A stretch of DNA of 64,000 nucleotides from Phormidesmis priestleyi ULC007 (GCF_001895925.1 NZ_MPPI01000008.1:139868-203867), one strand, 5' to 3'; counted from the first letter of the stretch, positions 16,699 through 26,248 are shown. Numbers and translations: made by a program. The notes: generated by a model from the sequence alone, not told the origin.

Positions 16699-18999
16699 TT
16701 AGGTTTGTTGGGTGCGATCGCGATCGATTTCACTCATCGGCAACAGCAGGGTATCTTCGATCTCTTGCCGCACGTCTCGACTGACATAACAATCGCTATT
16801 GAGACAATCGATCAGCAGCTTGTTGCATTCGTAATACTGCTGTAACAGTTGCTTTTGTTGATCGCTAAATTTCCAGTCGTGACCGATGTTGCGATGTTCG
16901 ATCATCACTCCTCTTAACGTTTCAAGCCAAGTTTCTATCTCAGTTGATATAAAATTCCAACATGAATCTGTATCACAAATAGAGTTATAAAGAACTACAG
17001 ATAAACGAATGATTTCTTGCTGCAAATCTGGAGTAATATTGCAACTTGCAAGATCGTTGAAGCACCAGGTTGCCTCATCAAGATATTGAAATTCATGAGT
17101 CCATCCGCAAAGCATCACGCTCTCACAAGCTGCCACCAGCCAGTAGTCAGTGGATAAGTCTTTGTCTTTTGAAAGAACTTCCTCGAAATTTAAAAAATTA
17201 TTGCTGAACTCTAATTGAGGAAAGTTAAAATGTGCTGGTGGGAAAGTATTTGGCAAATCTAATTCAAGCGAGTAAAAGAGATTAAAGTAGAAGGCTCTAG
17301 TGGCTAGTTGTTGCTTTCTACAATCTATGAGATTTACTTTTCCACTCAACCACTTCAAAAATTGTTGTAGCTTCTTATCAGCAGCAAGTATCACATCAAT
17401 ATTCTGTTTCATCAGCTTCAACAGGTCGTCAGCGTTTCGCATCATGCTTGTGGTGAGCAAAAAGACTTCACGCCAGCGTTTTTCGGTGAGGTGTTTTACC
17501 AGATTTTCGTAGGCAGAGTTGGCGACGATCTCTCTCGCTGCAAAATACTCTTGAAAGGTCAGGTGAGAAAACGAATAGATGCTCTTTGCACGTTCTACAA
17601 ACAGTCCGTGTTGTGCCTCAATGGATTTCAAAACGGCTTCACTGTCCATTCGTAAAATTTCTGGGTCTGAATCAACGTTGGGTAAATTGCGAATGAAATC
17701 AGAAATGTATGCTTCTAGCGTTTTTTGTTTGAAGAAGTAGTCTTTCTGCTCAAAAGTTGTGAGAGCAATTTGGCTCAAGAGATCTTCTTTGCGCTTTAGA
17801 GATAGATTCTTGTAAAGCTGCTCTCGCTCAATATTGCGTTTTCCATCCCATTTTTTGAGCAAGATATCTAAGCCTTCTTTGTAAAGCTCAGAGCGATTTG
17901 CCGGAAAGTCTGCACTTTCGCCAAAAACAAGACAGAGCAAAGTTAACAGCAAAGGACTGCTGGCTAATTCTTGAATCGGTTCGTTCTCTTCTAGTTTTTG
18001 AATGAAGCATTCTGCCTTTGTCGGATCACTGAGTCGAAACCAGTTTTGAGAAAAAATCGCAATTTGTTCTGGATCAAAATCTGCTACTTCGACTTCAGTA
18101 AATCGCTCAAATGTGTATTCTTTTGCGGCAATTCGACAAGTCATCACAAACTGATTGAGATGAAACTGATCAGAGAATTCTAGAATCTGCCGTAAAACTC
18201 GTTTAGTATCTTCTTCTCGAACTTCATCCAACCCATCCAACAACACCAGCATTTGACCCTGCTGCAAAATCTCTCGCAAAGCGTCTGAAGTCGGCAACTC
18301 AACAAGCTGACTAATGTAGATGAATAAATCAGGGGTTCCTTCAATTTCAGCAAAATCTTTGAGCGTGATAAAAACGGGGATGCGGTTTGCCTGAAAGTTG
18401 CCCTCAATGCACTGCATCGCCAAATATTTCAGAAAAGTAGACTTTCCCGCCCCTGGTTTGCCCAACACCATTAGTTTGCGATGCTGTTCTACGGCTTTCA
18501 GTCCCGGCACTCGCTTCTCAGTGACTTGGCTTAGTCCAGCCCGATCGAACTCCTCAACCCCACAGTTCTGCAAATCTGCAATCTCAAAGCGATTTCGTCC
18601 TGTGATTCGCTCCAGAATATTGACGTTGGTATAAATGCCTCGCTCTCCGGTTAGCTCGATCGGCTGCTCCATATCCAACACGCGCATCGTGCCGCAGTTG
18701 TGATGAACGATCGGCTTAATCTGTTCGCGAATTGCTTGGACGATCTTGTCGATATCAGTGCTATCTACTTCTGGTTCTGCTGGTCGATCGATGATGTCTT
18801 CCCAGGTCAAATCTAAGGTAGTGCAAAGCTCGATGAAATTGCTGCGATCAATCGGCTTGCCAGCAAGAAACTTACCAATGGTACTTCGAGATACACCAGT
18901 GTCGTCAGCTAAATTTTCTTGCGTCCAGCCAGCGTTGTTGTACTTTCGTCGGATTTGTTTGAGTCCTTCCTGAGACGCATGACACGATCGCTTTGCCAT
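16699..18999 (-). CDS. HTH-NACHT NTPase (bacterial NLR-like, possible defence protein)
   Basis: A 766-residue protein from the ATG at 18999; a TTG two codons upstream is less likely. Residues about 7-60 are an XRE-type helix-turn-helix (WTQENLADDTGVSRSTIGKF LAG). A NACHT domain follows: MVLGKPGAGKSTFLKYLA (Walker A, about residue 172), MLVLLDGLDEV (Walker B, about 250), and FVMTCRIAAKEY plus LLTLLCLVF further on. The C-terminal ~300 residues are helical with no catalytic motif seen. STAND ATPases of this kind switch state on ligand binding, and bacterial NACHT proteins have anti-phage members. No effector domain is visible, so the output could be transcriptional via the HTH. No adjacent defence genes. 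Confidence 0.85.
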   Translation of the reverse strand: MAKRSCHASQEGLKQIRRKYNNAGWTQENLADDTGVSRSTIGKFLAGKPIDRSNFIELCTTLDLTWEDIIDRPAEPEVDSTDIDKIVQAIREQIKPIVHHNCGTMRVLDMEQPIELTGERGIYTNVNILERITGRNRFEIADLQNCGVEEFDRAGLSQVTEKRVPGLKAVEQHRKLMVLGKPGAGKSTFLKYLAMQCIEGNFQANRIPVFITLKDFAEIEGTPDLFIYISQLVELPTSDALREILQQGQMLVLLDGLDEVREEDTKRVLRQILEFSDQFHLNQFVMTCRIAAKEYTFERFTEVEVADFDPEQIAIFSQNWFRLSDPTKAECFIQKLEENEPIQELASSPLLLTLLCLVFGESADFPANRSELYKEGLDILLKKWDGKRNIEREQLYKNLSLKRKEDLLSQIALTTFEQKDYFFKQKTLEAYISDFIRNLPNVDSDPEILRMDSEAVLKSIEAQHGLFVERAKSIYSFSHLTFQEYFAAREIVANSAYENLVKHLTEKRWREVFLLTTSMMRNADDLLKLMKQNIDVILAADKKLQQFLKWLSGKVNLIDCRKQQLATRAFYFNLFYSLELDLPNTFPPAHFNFPQLEFSNNFLNFEEVLSKDKDLSTDYWLVAACESVMLCGWTHEFQYLDEATWCFNDLASCNITPDLQQEIIRLSVVLYNSICDTDSCWNFISTEIETWLETLRGVMIEHRNIGHDWKFSDQQKQLLQQYYECNKLLIDCLNSDCYVSRDVRQEIEDTLLLPMSEIDRDRTQQT

Positions 19000-19138
19000 T
19001 ACCAAGAGCCTAAATTTGGGTGCTTGTGAGCGATCTTACACAACTCACGCAAGTCACGCACAAATCAAGCGCGTACCCCAGCAAGAACTCAAAGATCAGC
19101 TTGAGAGATTGGATGTATCGAGTTAACCAATCCCTCCC

Positions 19139-19303
19139 ATGCTTCAAAATCAGAACTCCAACAAGAAAAAGTGGCTGAAAGTTATCGAATTTGCGATCGT
19201 TGGCTTTGCGCTTTGGCTCAATCCTAGTGCGGGTCTTCTGATCTTTCTGCTGAAACTCTGCTTTCAAATTCTGTACGCCCTGCAAAAGGACGAAAAGAAG
19301 TAG
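19139..19303 (+). CDS. Possible small membrane protein (54 aa)
   Basis: An ATG-initiated 54-codon frame beginning MLQNQNSNKKKWLKVIEF. One hydrophobic segment follows (AIVGFALWLN, then AGLLIFLLKLCFQILYAL), and the tail QKDEKK is charged. This positive-inside single- or double-pass layout looks protein-like. It contains a HIP1-type GCGATCG. No Shine-Dalgarno is seen, and a longer frame of no clear character runs antisense. It is divergent from the NACHT gene. Confidence 0.45.
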   Translation: MLQNQNSNKKKWLKVIEFAIVGFALWLNPSAGLLIFLLKLCFQILYALQKDEKK

Positions 19304-19332
19304 ACAAAATGGCTGGCGGTTCCTTCTATGAT

Positions 19333-19510
19333 TAGACCTCCTGCACGAATCCGGGAACGCCCCCTAAATCCCCCCAATTCTGGGGGACTTTGAAACCGCA
19401 GATCTTCTCAAAGTCCCCCATTCTGGGGGATTTAGGGGGCACAAGCCGACCGCAACGGAGCGAGATCTGAGAGAGTTGATAGCGAGAAGTTTATTCATGC
19501 AGGAGGTCTA
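19333..19510. mobile_element. MITE-like element, copy C, with TAGACCTCCTGCA inverted ends
   Basis: The ends TAGACCTCCTGCACGAAT (19333-19350) and ATTCATGCAGGAGGTCTA (19493-19510) are 18-bp inverted repeats with one mismatch. The interior carries the CCCCCTAAATCCCCCC / GGGGGATTTAGGGGG core shared with the ACGTCAG-ended elements. No target duplication is evident in the flanks (CTATGAT / GTGAAGC). It is non-coding and fills half of the gap between 19304 and 19678; the rest presumably holds the promoter of the next gene. Confidence 0.75.
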
Positions 19511-19678
19511 GTGAAGCGATCGCCAACCCACTGATCGACAAACTTCTCGATCTCATTCTATCTACGTGAACCTTCACTCAGCCTGCTGTGGACTTATCCC
19601 CTCAGATTATGGTAATGAAAAGATATTGCTTTAGCCAAGCAATCTAAACCAACATCAGGCTTTTGAGGAGTGTTAATA

Positions 19679-20308
19679 ATGCATAAACTGAACGATCGCA
19701 GACTTCCAGTGAGAATTTTGGCAGGGATGACGATCGCGACGATCGGTTTAGAGTTGCCTGTTCTTGCAGTTCCTACTGCACCAATGTTAGTGGCTCAAGT
19801 TGCCTGTGTGGTCAGTAAGACGACTCCGGTTTTTAGAACAGCGAATCCTAGTGACTCAGAGGTGTTGCCGCGTCGCCCTCTCACAGTGGGCACAGCAGTT
19901 GCATTAGTAGAACCTTTGCCCAGTGTTCCGCCAGTCCGTGTTCAAATCAATCCGAATGGATTTGTTGATTTTGCGGCTCTCAACTGTGGTAAACCCCCGA
20001 CTCCACCACCCACCACAAAAACGAGCGTGTGTCGCACCGTCAGAAACACTGTCACCTCAATAGCAGTTCGTCGAGAACCCAGACGAGGATCGCAAGCGAT
20101 CGCCGCTGTCGGAGCCAATCAGCGAGTTTACATCACCCAAAATGGAGGAGTCACCACTTCCATCAGAGACGCAAGCGGTGAAGTGTGGGTAGAAGTTGAT
20201 TTGCAACGCACCTTTGGCAAAAACTTTGGCATCGCGCCCAGCTTTGGTTGGCTTTCTAACACTGAACCGAGCGATTCAAGAAGTACTCTAGTCAACGGGT
20301 GTGGTTAA
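19679..20308 (+). CDS. Secreted protein with two SH3-like segments
   Basis: The start is the ATG at 19679, eight bases after GAGGAG; the frame is open three codons upstream. The 209-residue product has an N-terminal signal-type segment (ILAGMTIATIGLELPVLAVP) and so is probably exported. Two related stretches follow, separated by a Pro/Thr linker. One runs from CVVSKTTPVFRTANP to VDFAALNCG and the other from CRTVRNTVTSIAVRREP to TLVNGC. Each starts and ends with Cys, suggesting two disulfide-closed SH3b-like domains, which often bind peptidoglycan. I cannot assign a precise family. Confidence 0.7.
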   Translation: MHKLNDRRLPVRILAGMTIATIGLELPVLAVPTAPMLVAQVACVVSKTTPVFRTANPSDSEVLPRRPLTVGTAVALVEPLPSVPPVRVQINPNGFVDFAALNCGKPPTPPPTTKTSVCRTVRNTVTSIAVRREPRRGSQAIAAVGANQRVYITQNGGVTTSIRDASGEVWVEVDLQRTFGKNFGIAPSFGWLSNTEPSDSRSTLVNGCG

Positions 20309-20337
20309 ACCACATTGAGTGCTTCTGTCTATAACAG

Positions 20338-20910
20338 TCATGGAGCTTTGACCCGTGGATCGATCGCGGGTTGATGATCAACTAAGCGAACCTGATTCTG
20401 CTTGACGACTACCGTTAAAAGTCCCAAGTTACGCCGAGCCGGCCCATGCACGACTCGACCTTGATTGTCATAGCGTGAACCATGACAAGGGCAGACAAAC
20501 TGATTTTGGTCAGCTTTCCACGCGACAGTACAGCCCAGATGAGTACAGACCGAACTGATGGCATACTCGGCAATCATCGGAGGATTGGTAACGACCAGAT
20601 AAACGATCGGTGGATTGGGGAGTCCCTTCGCTGCAACTCGGCTTCCGGGCGGAACAGTAGGCAAAAGCTGATTGACTTGAATCGGTTGTCCACGCTCATC
20701 TTTGGCTTGTACGCCTGGCAGATAATCTTTGCAGCGCGAGTTGAGCGGCGATGCAGTGCAGAGTTCTTCTAGTGTCAGTTCAACACTTCCAGCAGGCAGT
20801 AAATATCCAAGTGCGATCGCAGCAGTAGCGCTACCTGCCATGTATTCCAAAAACTGTCGTCTCCCAATTCGAGGGATGGGATGAAGCTGGGCGCGAGATC
20901 CAGGAGTCAT
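20338..20910 (-). CDS. Rieske 2Fe-2S protein with Tat-type N-terminus
   Basis: The cluster-binding motifs are complete: CTHLGCTV (about residue 120) and CPCHGSRYD (about residue 139), giving the Cys/His pairs for a Rieske centre. The N-terminus RIGRRQFLEYMAGSATAAIA is a Tat signal anchor like that of cytochrome b6f PetC. It differs from the main PetC: there is an insert with two Cys (CTASPLNSRC) after the anchor, and the C-terminus ends soon after the cluster domain, without the usual acidic tail. I read it as a PetC paralogue or other thylakoid/plasma-membrane Rieske protein in electron transfer. It stands alone, with no petA or petB nearby. Confidence 0.85.
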   Translation of the reverse strand: MTPGSRAQLHPIPRIGRRQFLEYMAGSATAAIALGYLLPAGSVELTLEELCTASPLNSRCKDYLPGVQAKDERGQPIQVNQLLPTVPPGSRVAAKGLPNPPIVYLVVTNPPMIAEYAISSVCTHLGCTVAWKADQNQFVCPCHGSRYDNQGRVVHGPARRNLGLLTVVVKQNQVRLVDHQPAIDPRVKAP

Positions 20911-21219
20911 ATCTCGGTTTCCTAAATGAGTCAGCTATCAGCAGCTTTTCAGTCGCTAGAGCTTGTGTGTAGTCAAGATTCTAATCGCTCCATCGTCGAT
21001 CGTCGAGAATTCTCATCAATCAACATGAAGCCGATCGCTTTTTGTCTCTTGTGCCCATTTACGGAAATGCACTTTACTTAATCTCATCTGAGATTTGAGC
21101 CGATTAATCCACTAACCGATCTACCAAAGCGCTGCTTGTACGGCTGAAATGGTGGTTTAGCTAGATCTTTTCATAAAGGATACTTGTACTACTAGAGAAT
21201 TGCGGCAATCATATCATTC
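20911..21219. other. Intergenic region, 309 bp, with one palindrome
   Basis: No gene is seen. AATCTCATCTGAGATT (21080-21095) is a perfect 7-bp inverted repeat with a 2-base spacer. It lies roughly 170 bases upstream of the Rieske start and 125 bases past the kinase stop. It could be an operator or part of a terminator, but no T-tract follows. Confidence 0.4.
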
Positions 21220-22086
21220 CTATTCGTGTTCTAGCATCTCTTTAGCCGCTAGCAGTTGTTGTTGATGCTCTTCTGTCAGGATGGGATATTTCAAGTCTAG
21301 AGAAGCTAATTTGTTGCAGATCATATCTGCCACTACCATGCGTGTAAACCATTTGTGATCGGCTGGAATAACGTGCCAGGGTGCCCAGCTTGTGCTGGTG
21401 TGATTAAAGGCTTCTTCATAAGCATGCATATAATCATCCCAACAGGCGCGTTCTTTTGCGTCACTGGTAGAAAATTTCCAGTTCTTTTCGGGTTGATTAA
21501 TTCGTGCCAAAAACCGTTTCTTTTGTTCTGCTTTAGAGACATTTAAGAAGAACTTTAGAACAACCACGCCATTGTTGACTAAATACTTTTCAAAATTGTT
21601 AATCTCTTCAAAGCGTTGTTTCCAAATGTTCTTCTTGAGCGTGGCTTCGGGTAACTGCTGTTTTGCTAAAATCTCTGGATGCACCCGCGCAATTAGCACT
21701 TCTTCATAGTAAGAGCGATTGAAGATGCCGATGCGTCCCCGTTCGGGTAATGCTCGAACCGATCGCCATAAATAATCGTGATCCAGCTCTTCATCTGAAG
21801 GTGCCTTAAAGCTAAACACCTGACAGCCTTGCGGATTGATGCCCGACATCACATGTTTAATCGTGCTGTCTTTTCCTGCCGCATCCATTGCCTGAAAAAT
21901 AATCAGCAAGGCATAGCGATCGCTGGCGTAGAGAACGTCTTGATAAGCCGCTAACCGTTTAATATCACTCTGCAATTTGTTGGCAGTGTCTTCGTTTTTT
22001 TGAGACTTGCCGAGGTAGCCAGCGTCATAATCTTTGCTCAGTGAGATCGTTTTTTTGGGAGGAACGATGAATGGGTCGTAGTTCAT
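21220..22086 (-). CDS. ppk2: Polyphosphate kinase 2 family protein (polyP:nucleotide phosphotransferase)
   Basis: Transfers phosphate between polyphosphate and nucleotides (AMP/ADP or GDP). The Walker A-like [20 protein letters not shown] is near residue 67. After it come [22 protein letters not shown], the Walker B-like [20 protein letters not shown] and the lid region [16 protein letters not shown]. These are the hallmark blocks of single-domain PPK2 enzymes. The length of 288 residues matches class I/III enzymes, and I cannot choose the class from sequence alone. ATG at 22086. Single gene, no Pho box seen immediately upstream. Confidence 0.92.
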   Translation of the reverse strand: MNYDPFIVPPKKTISLSKDYDAGYLGKSQKNEDTANKLQSDIKRLAAYQDVLYASDRYALLIIFQAMDAAGKDSTIKHVMSGINPQGCQVFSFKAPSDEELDHDYLWRSVRALPERGRIGIFNRSYYEEVLIARVHPEILAKQQLPEATLKKNIWKQRFEEINNFEKYLVNNGVVVLKFFLNVSKAEQKKRFLARINQPEKNWKFSTSDAKERACWDDYMHAYEEAFNHTSTSWAPWHVIPADHKWFTRMVVADMICNKLASLDLKYPILTEEHQQQLLAAKEMLEHE

Positions 22087-22225
22087 AACAATACTAATGT
22101 CCTTCCTATAGTCCCGTAATGATTAAGGGTCTACGGTTATCTAGGAGAGAGCAACTACCCTTGGAGAGGTTATTCACCTTATCGATTAGTCAGTGAGTCT
22201 CGATTCTCTTGCCAATTTTGCTCCT

Positions 22226-23035
22226 CTAAGTCAAACGATCGGGGTCAACTCCCAACTTTCGCAACTCAGCCGCCAGCGTCTCTGCTCGTTGACGTTCTTG
22301 GTCTGCTCGTTGACGTTCTTGGTCTGCTCGTTGACGTTCTTGGTCTGCTCGTTGACGTTCTTGGTCTGCTCGTTGACGTTCTTGGTCTGCCTGTTCTGCA
22401 CTCCAAAGCAGCAGATTGCCAGAGGCATCCCACCAGCGCAGCCAGTTTGCGGTCTGTCGGAGACGCTCCCCTGACCAGATTCCTAAAAACAGATTTAACT
22501 CAGGAATCCACACCCGTCTCTGCTCATCGGCTTCCTGCATTGCATAGCGTCTGTTTTGCAGGCACCGCACTTCTAGACTAGGTTCATAGGGATCGTAGGT
22601 GACATAGGTGGGCACTTGCAAAATTTGCTCATAAAAATAGAGCTTGCCGTAGGGAGGAGTCGATCGCACTGACAACTCGCCTCCTTCTTCTTGAGAGAGA
22701 AACTCCATTGCTATGGCAACAGGCGCACCGTCTAGGTTGGGAGTGTAGCTGCGTCGAATGGTGCCCTCTGCTATAGAATGCACTTGGGGCACATAAAACC
22801 AGTCTGGGGCTTTGACCACCGTCTTTTTGTTGACCGTAGCGACCAACCCAAAATTTGAGCCAATCAGCATTTCTGGCTGGATGTGCCCATTGGCTCCTAA
22901 CGCATCGGTCAAGGCGGCGGCGAGGGGCGGTTGTTGAATATTTTCCACAGGGTCGTCTGGTAACACAAAGTCGGGTGGCAGAGCCTCCCAGGTGACGATC
23001 GGGTCTGTTTTGGCAGATGGAATTTGCAGAACCAT
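22226..23035 (-). CDS. Uma2-family protein with C-terminal QRADQER repeats
   Basis: Residues about 20-200 are an Uma2 (DUF820) domain, a PD-(D/E)XK-like fold widespread and multi-copy in cyanobacteria; a nuclease role is proposed but unproven. Acidic positions around KAPDWFYVP, AIAMEFLSQEEG and the EVRCL region follow the family layout. The C-terminus has six heptads of RADQERQ/RAETLAA type, encoded by 21-bp near-identical tandem repeats (about 22275-22390), then AAELRKLGVDPDRL. The heptads predict a long charged helix or coiled coil, likely for oligomerisation. Copy number is expected to vary between strains. Confidence 0.85.
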   Translation of the reverse strand: MVLQIPSAKTDPIVTWEALPPDFVLPDDPVENIQQPPLAAALTDALGANGHIQPEMLIGSNFGLVATVNKKTVVKAPDWFYVPQVHSIAEGTIRRSYTPNLDGAPVAIAMEFLSQEEGGELSVRSTPPYGKLYFYEQILQVPTYVTYDPYEPSLEVRCLQNRRYAMQEADEQRRVWIPELNLFLGIWSGERLRQTANWLRWWDASGNLLLWSAEQADQERQRADQERQRADQERQRADQERQRADQERQRAETLAAELRKLGVDPDRLT

Positions 23036-23120
23036 AAGTTGACCCTTAATCAGAGACTAGTCGTCGCAGCCCTCTCAAGATATCTAGAGTTTAGCCAATT
23101 CATCTATCTCAGAGAGAGTC

Positions 23121-23477
23121 TCAATAAGCCGAAATTTCATCCACTCGGATTTCAATCAAGGTTTCAGCTTCACTAGAAGAACCAATCAAAACTCTAGCGC
23201 TAGTAGAAAAATGTAACAACGCAGTCGAGATCGCGACAACATGGTTTAACACACGCTGACTCATGGCCCGATCGGCTCCGTTAATCACAAGCGTTGGGGC
23301 AGTCGAAATCGTGGTGAAACACCATTCACAGTTGGTCAACAGCGCTTGGGTCACGCCATCACAAGATTCATAGAAATATCGACTAAGGGCCTCTTCGAGT
23401 TGCCGACCTAAACTGCTATCACTCTCTTCTAACTCAAGAGGTGGCAAGTCATCAAACGGAAGTGAAGTAGGATTCAT
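23121..23477 (-). CDS. Conserved-type hypothetical protein
   Basis: I do not recognise a family. Using the ATG at 23477 (six codons inside the longest frame) the product is 118 residues. It begins MNPTSLPFDDLPPLELEE, then a helix SSLGRQLEEALSRYFYESC, then a mixed alpha/beta region (LVINGADRAMSQRVLNHVVA, STALLHFSTSARVLIG). No signal peptide, membrane segment or metal site is seen. It is transcribed in the same direction as the Uma2 gene 85 bp downstream. Confidence 0.55.
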   Translation of the reverse strand: MNPTSLPFDDLPPLELEESDSSLGRQLEEALSRYFYESCDGVTQALLTNCEWCFTTISTAPTLVINGADRAMSQRVLNHVVAISTALLHFSTSARVLIGSSSEAETLIEIRVDEISAY

Positions 23478-23682
23478 AAGGTATAGAAGATACAACAGCT
23501 ATCTCTATTAGGCCCAAGAGACGTGAGCAGACCGATCGGGCTGAGTCTATAGCAGCGCGAAATCGATTTCCAGAAAGTGCTGAGTTTTATTGCTATCATA
23601 CGCATCAATTCTGCGATGGACAAGTCTGGGCTAAATGCTTTTGTATTCATCGTTACGTTGTGATTGAAGGATTTTCTGTACG

Positions 23683-25224
23683 GTGACTCTGCGTTCAATC
23701 TGGGCAGATCGCCAGGTAGGGTTTTCACGATCGCACAATCTAAACCCGAATTGGCAATTCTGCACGAAAATAGATTTAGCGTTAATCGGTTTAACTTTGA
23801 GTCAAGCTCAATCTTCTCGATCGCACTCTTCAACGTCGCGGGCTAAACCCCAGGAAACGCAGCTAATCCGAGCGAGGGCAAGTTTGCGGCAGACTGTCGC
23901 GAGCTATTCGCAGTATTTGCGATCGGCTAAAAATCCTGCTCTGCAAACGTCGCTCAAACCAGAACTCGATCGGCTTTCTGCCAACCTCAACAAGCTAGAC
24001 AACGCTGTCGTGCGGATTGCGGTGTTTGGCTTGGTGAGCCGAGGCAAGTCTGCAATCTTAAATGCTTTACTAGGAGAGAAAGTTTTAGAAACGGGGCCGA
24101 TTAACGGGGTAACGCTCAAACCGCAAGTGATTCGCTGGTCGCCAACCGGGGGGATTGTGCCACCAGAACGCGCGATCGTGCCTCAAGGTGCCAAGGTGCA
24201 AATCGAACTGATCGACACCCCCGGACTCGATGAAGTCGATGGACAAACGCGCGCAGACATGGCGCGAGACGTGGCAGAACAGGCAGATTTGATTTTGTTT
24301 ATTGTCGCTGGAGATATTACTCGCACAGAATATAAAGCGCTCTGTGACCTACGACAAGCGCAAAAGCCGTTGATTCTTGTGTTTAACAAAATCGATTTAT
24401 ATCCCGATCAAAGTCGGCAAGCCATCTACGAAAGTTTGCAGCGATTGGGCGCAAGAACGGGAAGCGGCGCGCAGCTTCAAGAGTTGTTGACTGCCGATGA
24501 GATTGTCATGGTTGCAGCAGAGCCAGCGCCCTTGCAAATGCGCGTCGAGTGGGCAGATGGGCGCGTCACTCACGAATGGGAAACGCCACCGCCGCAGATT
24601 GATGAATTAAAGTACAAGATTCTCACTATTTTGAATCGGGAAGGCCGATCGCTGCTGGCACTCAATGCCCTCTTTCAAGCCAAGCATTCCGAGACTCGCA
24701 TGGCAGAAGCGATCGTCGAAATTCGCAATGCTGACGCAGAGGCATTAATCTGGAAATTCACCCGATACAAAGCCCTAGCCGTCGGACTGAACCCGATCGC
24801 TATTCTCGATCTTATGGGTGGTGCAGTTTCAGATTTAGCGATGATTCGCGCCTTGGCTGAGTTATATGGGTTGCCCCTGACTCGCTATGAAGCAGGCAAA
24901 TTGTTAAAAACAATTCTCATTAGCTCTGGTAGTTTGCTGTTGAGCGAAATCGGAAGCGGCATCTTGCTAGGAATGGGCAAGAGTGTTACGGCGATCGCGA
25001 CCAGCACAGACACCTCAGCCGGGTTTTCAGCATTGGCGGGTGTGGCGATCGTCCAAGCTGGAATTGCAGGCTACGGGTCATATGCGGTCGGTCGTGCAGC
25101 CCAAACTTATCTAGAGCAGGGCTGTACGTGGGGTTCGCAAGGTGCCAGCACGGTGATTCGTGAGATTCTCAACCAGGTCGAACCCAACACCATTATTTAT
25201 CGATTGCGGCAAGAGCTCATGTAA
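23683..25224 (+). CDS. Era-like GTPase with hydrophobic C-terminal domain (DUF697 type)
   Basis: The G domain has G1 GLVSRGKS (about residues 116-123), G3 DTPGLDE and G4 NKID. The G2 Thr is probably in NGVTLKP. A helical region precedes it (RARASLRQTVASYSQYLRSA). The C-terminal ~170 residues hold several hydrophobic helices (LKTILISSGSLLLSEIGSGI, AGVAIVQAGIAGYGSYAVG) like the DUF697 region of cyanobacterial membrane-associated GTPases. The role in the cell is unknown. The start is uncertain: GTG at 23683 gives 513 residues, but the first ~55 look unlike the rest and an internal start is possible. Confidence 0.8.
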   Translation: MTLRSIWADRQVGFSRSHNLNPNWQFCTKIDLALIGLTLSQAQSSRSHSSTSRAKPQETQLIRARASLRQTVASYSQYLRSAKNPALQTSLKPELDRLSANLNKLDNAVVRIAVFGLVSRGKSAILNALLGEKVLETGPINGVTLKPQVIRWSPTGGIVPPERAIVPQGAKVQIELIDTPGLDEVDGQTRADMARDVAEQADLILFIVAGDITRTEYKALCDLRQAQKPLILVFNKIDLYPDQSRQAIYESLQRLGARTGSGAQLQELLTADEIVMVAAEPAPLQMRVEWADGRVTHEWETPPPQIDELKYKILTILNREGRSLLALNALFQAKHSETRMAEAIVEIRNADAEALIWKFTRYKALAVGLNPIAILDLMGGAVSDLAMIRALAELYGLPLTRYEAGKLLKTILISSGSLLLSEIGSGILLGMGKSVTAIATSTDTSAGFSALAGVAIVQAGIAGYGSYAVGRAAQTYLEQGCTWGSQGASTVIREILNQVEPNTIIYRLRQELM

Positions 25225-25227
25225 TAT

Positions 25228-25345
25228 GCGGCAGACCGCCCTCACCCTAAATCCCTCTCCCTAAGGAGAAGGACTTTGAATCTGGCTCCCTTCTCCCCAG
25301 GAAGAAGGGTTGGCGAGATCTTCGACCCGCTTCGCGAGGAGGGTA
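25228..25345. repeat. Dispersed repeat (CCCTCACCCTAAATCCCTCTCC family)
   Basis: Contains CCCTCACCCTAAATCCCTCT, CTCCCTAAGGAGAAGG, CCCTTCTCCCCAGGAAGAAG and TTCGCGAGGAGGG with several short inverted pairs. This string type is common between cyanobacterial genes. It lies between convergent genes and may assist termination. Confidence 0.55.
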
Positions 25346-25372
25346 TTCTAGGCTACTTATCGCTGCACACGC

Positions 25373-26248
25373 CTAAGCTTTTTCCCAAATTGCCCGAATC
25401 TCATCAGGCAGGAAATTGGCAACTTCTTGAATCCGCCCTTCAGACAACTGATCTTTAGTCGCTGAGAAGACTGCCTCGACTGCTACCTCTGGAGGAATCG
25501 TGACCGCTAAACCCGCTTCTTGACGAATGCGGAATAAAAACGTGCTGGATTTGATTTTAAGCGGTGGACGAACGCGACTGAGAAAATGCACGATCGGGTT
25601 TGTGTCTTCCCACAGGTCTGCAATTTCAGTGGCGATCGGAGTCGCGGCATAAAGCGTTTTGTCGGTGTTGCCTGCTTCCATCGGCTCATGCAATTCTTCA
25701 GCGACGTGATCGACGGCTTCGTTGGTCATCATGTCGCGCATTGTGCGAAACACCACTTCGGTAATGTCTCTCGCGTCATAGTGTTCCTTCAATCCAGTTT
25801 TGACCATTACCTTTTCTAAGAACGGCAGATCTTTGCTATAAACCGGAGCTGCCTGACCCCGATTCATATTTTGGGGAGGATTTGCCTCCATCTCCGCCAG
25901 CATTTTTTCACCTTTCTCGGTCAGTTCTGCTTTTTTAAACTCGATTAGGTGAGGCAATGGGCCATCGGGTGCGCCGTAGGTGTTGGCAATTCTCAGCCCA
26001 AACTCTTCTGCATTCACCACGTTGGGAACATCCTCTTGGTTTCCATAAGCGTTGCCCGAAAATTCGGCATTAATATATTGCCGTTGATTGAGATAATCTA
26101 AGTGCCCTAAGAGGTCTGCGATCGACATCTCAATGCCCGCAAAATCGGCATCTGTAAAGTTCACGGGATCAGGGCCGGGAACCCGATCGCTATCATGAAT
26201 CTTTTTCAACATGATATAAACCACATCATCTCGAATAGCGATCGGCAT
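25373..26248 (-). CDS. DUF2267 domain protein with N-terminal helical domain
   Basis: A 291-residue protein from the ATG at 26248, with AGGAG at good spacing. Residues about 1-120 form a winged-helix-like region (IAIRDDVVYIMLKKIHDSD ... AELTEKGEKMLAEME). Residues about 140-290 match the DUF2267 pattern of paired helices ending LSEGRIQEVANFLPDEIRAI. DUF2267 proteins are unassigned and often linked with stress or redox genes. No membrane or signal segment. It is separated from the YbjN-like gene by a shared divergent promoter region. Confidence 0.75.
   Translation of the reverse strand: MPIAIRDDVVYIMLKKIHDSDRVPGPDPVNFTDADFAGIEMSIADLLGHLDYLNQRQYINAEFSGNAYGNQEDVPNVVNAEEFGLRIANTYGAPDGPLPHLIEFKKAELTEKGEKMLAEMEANPPQNMNRGQAAPVYSKDLPFLEKVMVKTGLKEHYDARDITEVVFRTMRDMMTNEAVDHVAEELHEPMEAGNTDKTLYAATPIATEIADLWEDTNPIVHFLSRVRPPLKIKSSTFLFRIRQEAGLAVTIPPEVAVEAVFSATKDQLSEGRIQEVANFLPDEIRAIWEKA

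Noticed and set aside
19010..19285. 91-codon minus-strand ORF upstream of the NACHT gene
   Set aside because: Composition is unremarkable, no ribosome binding site is seen, and the opposite strand carries a more protein-like small membrane ORF.
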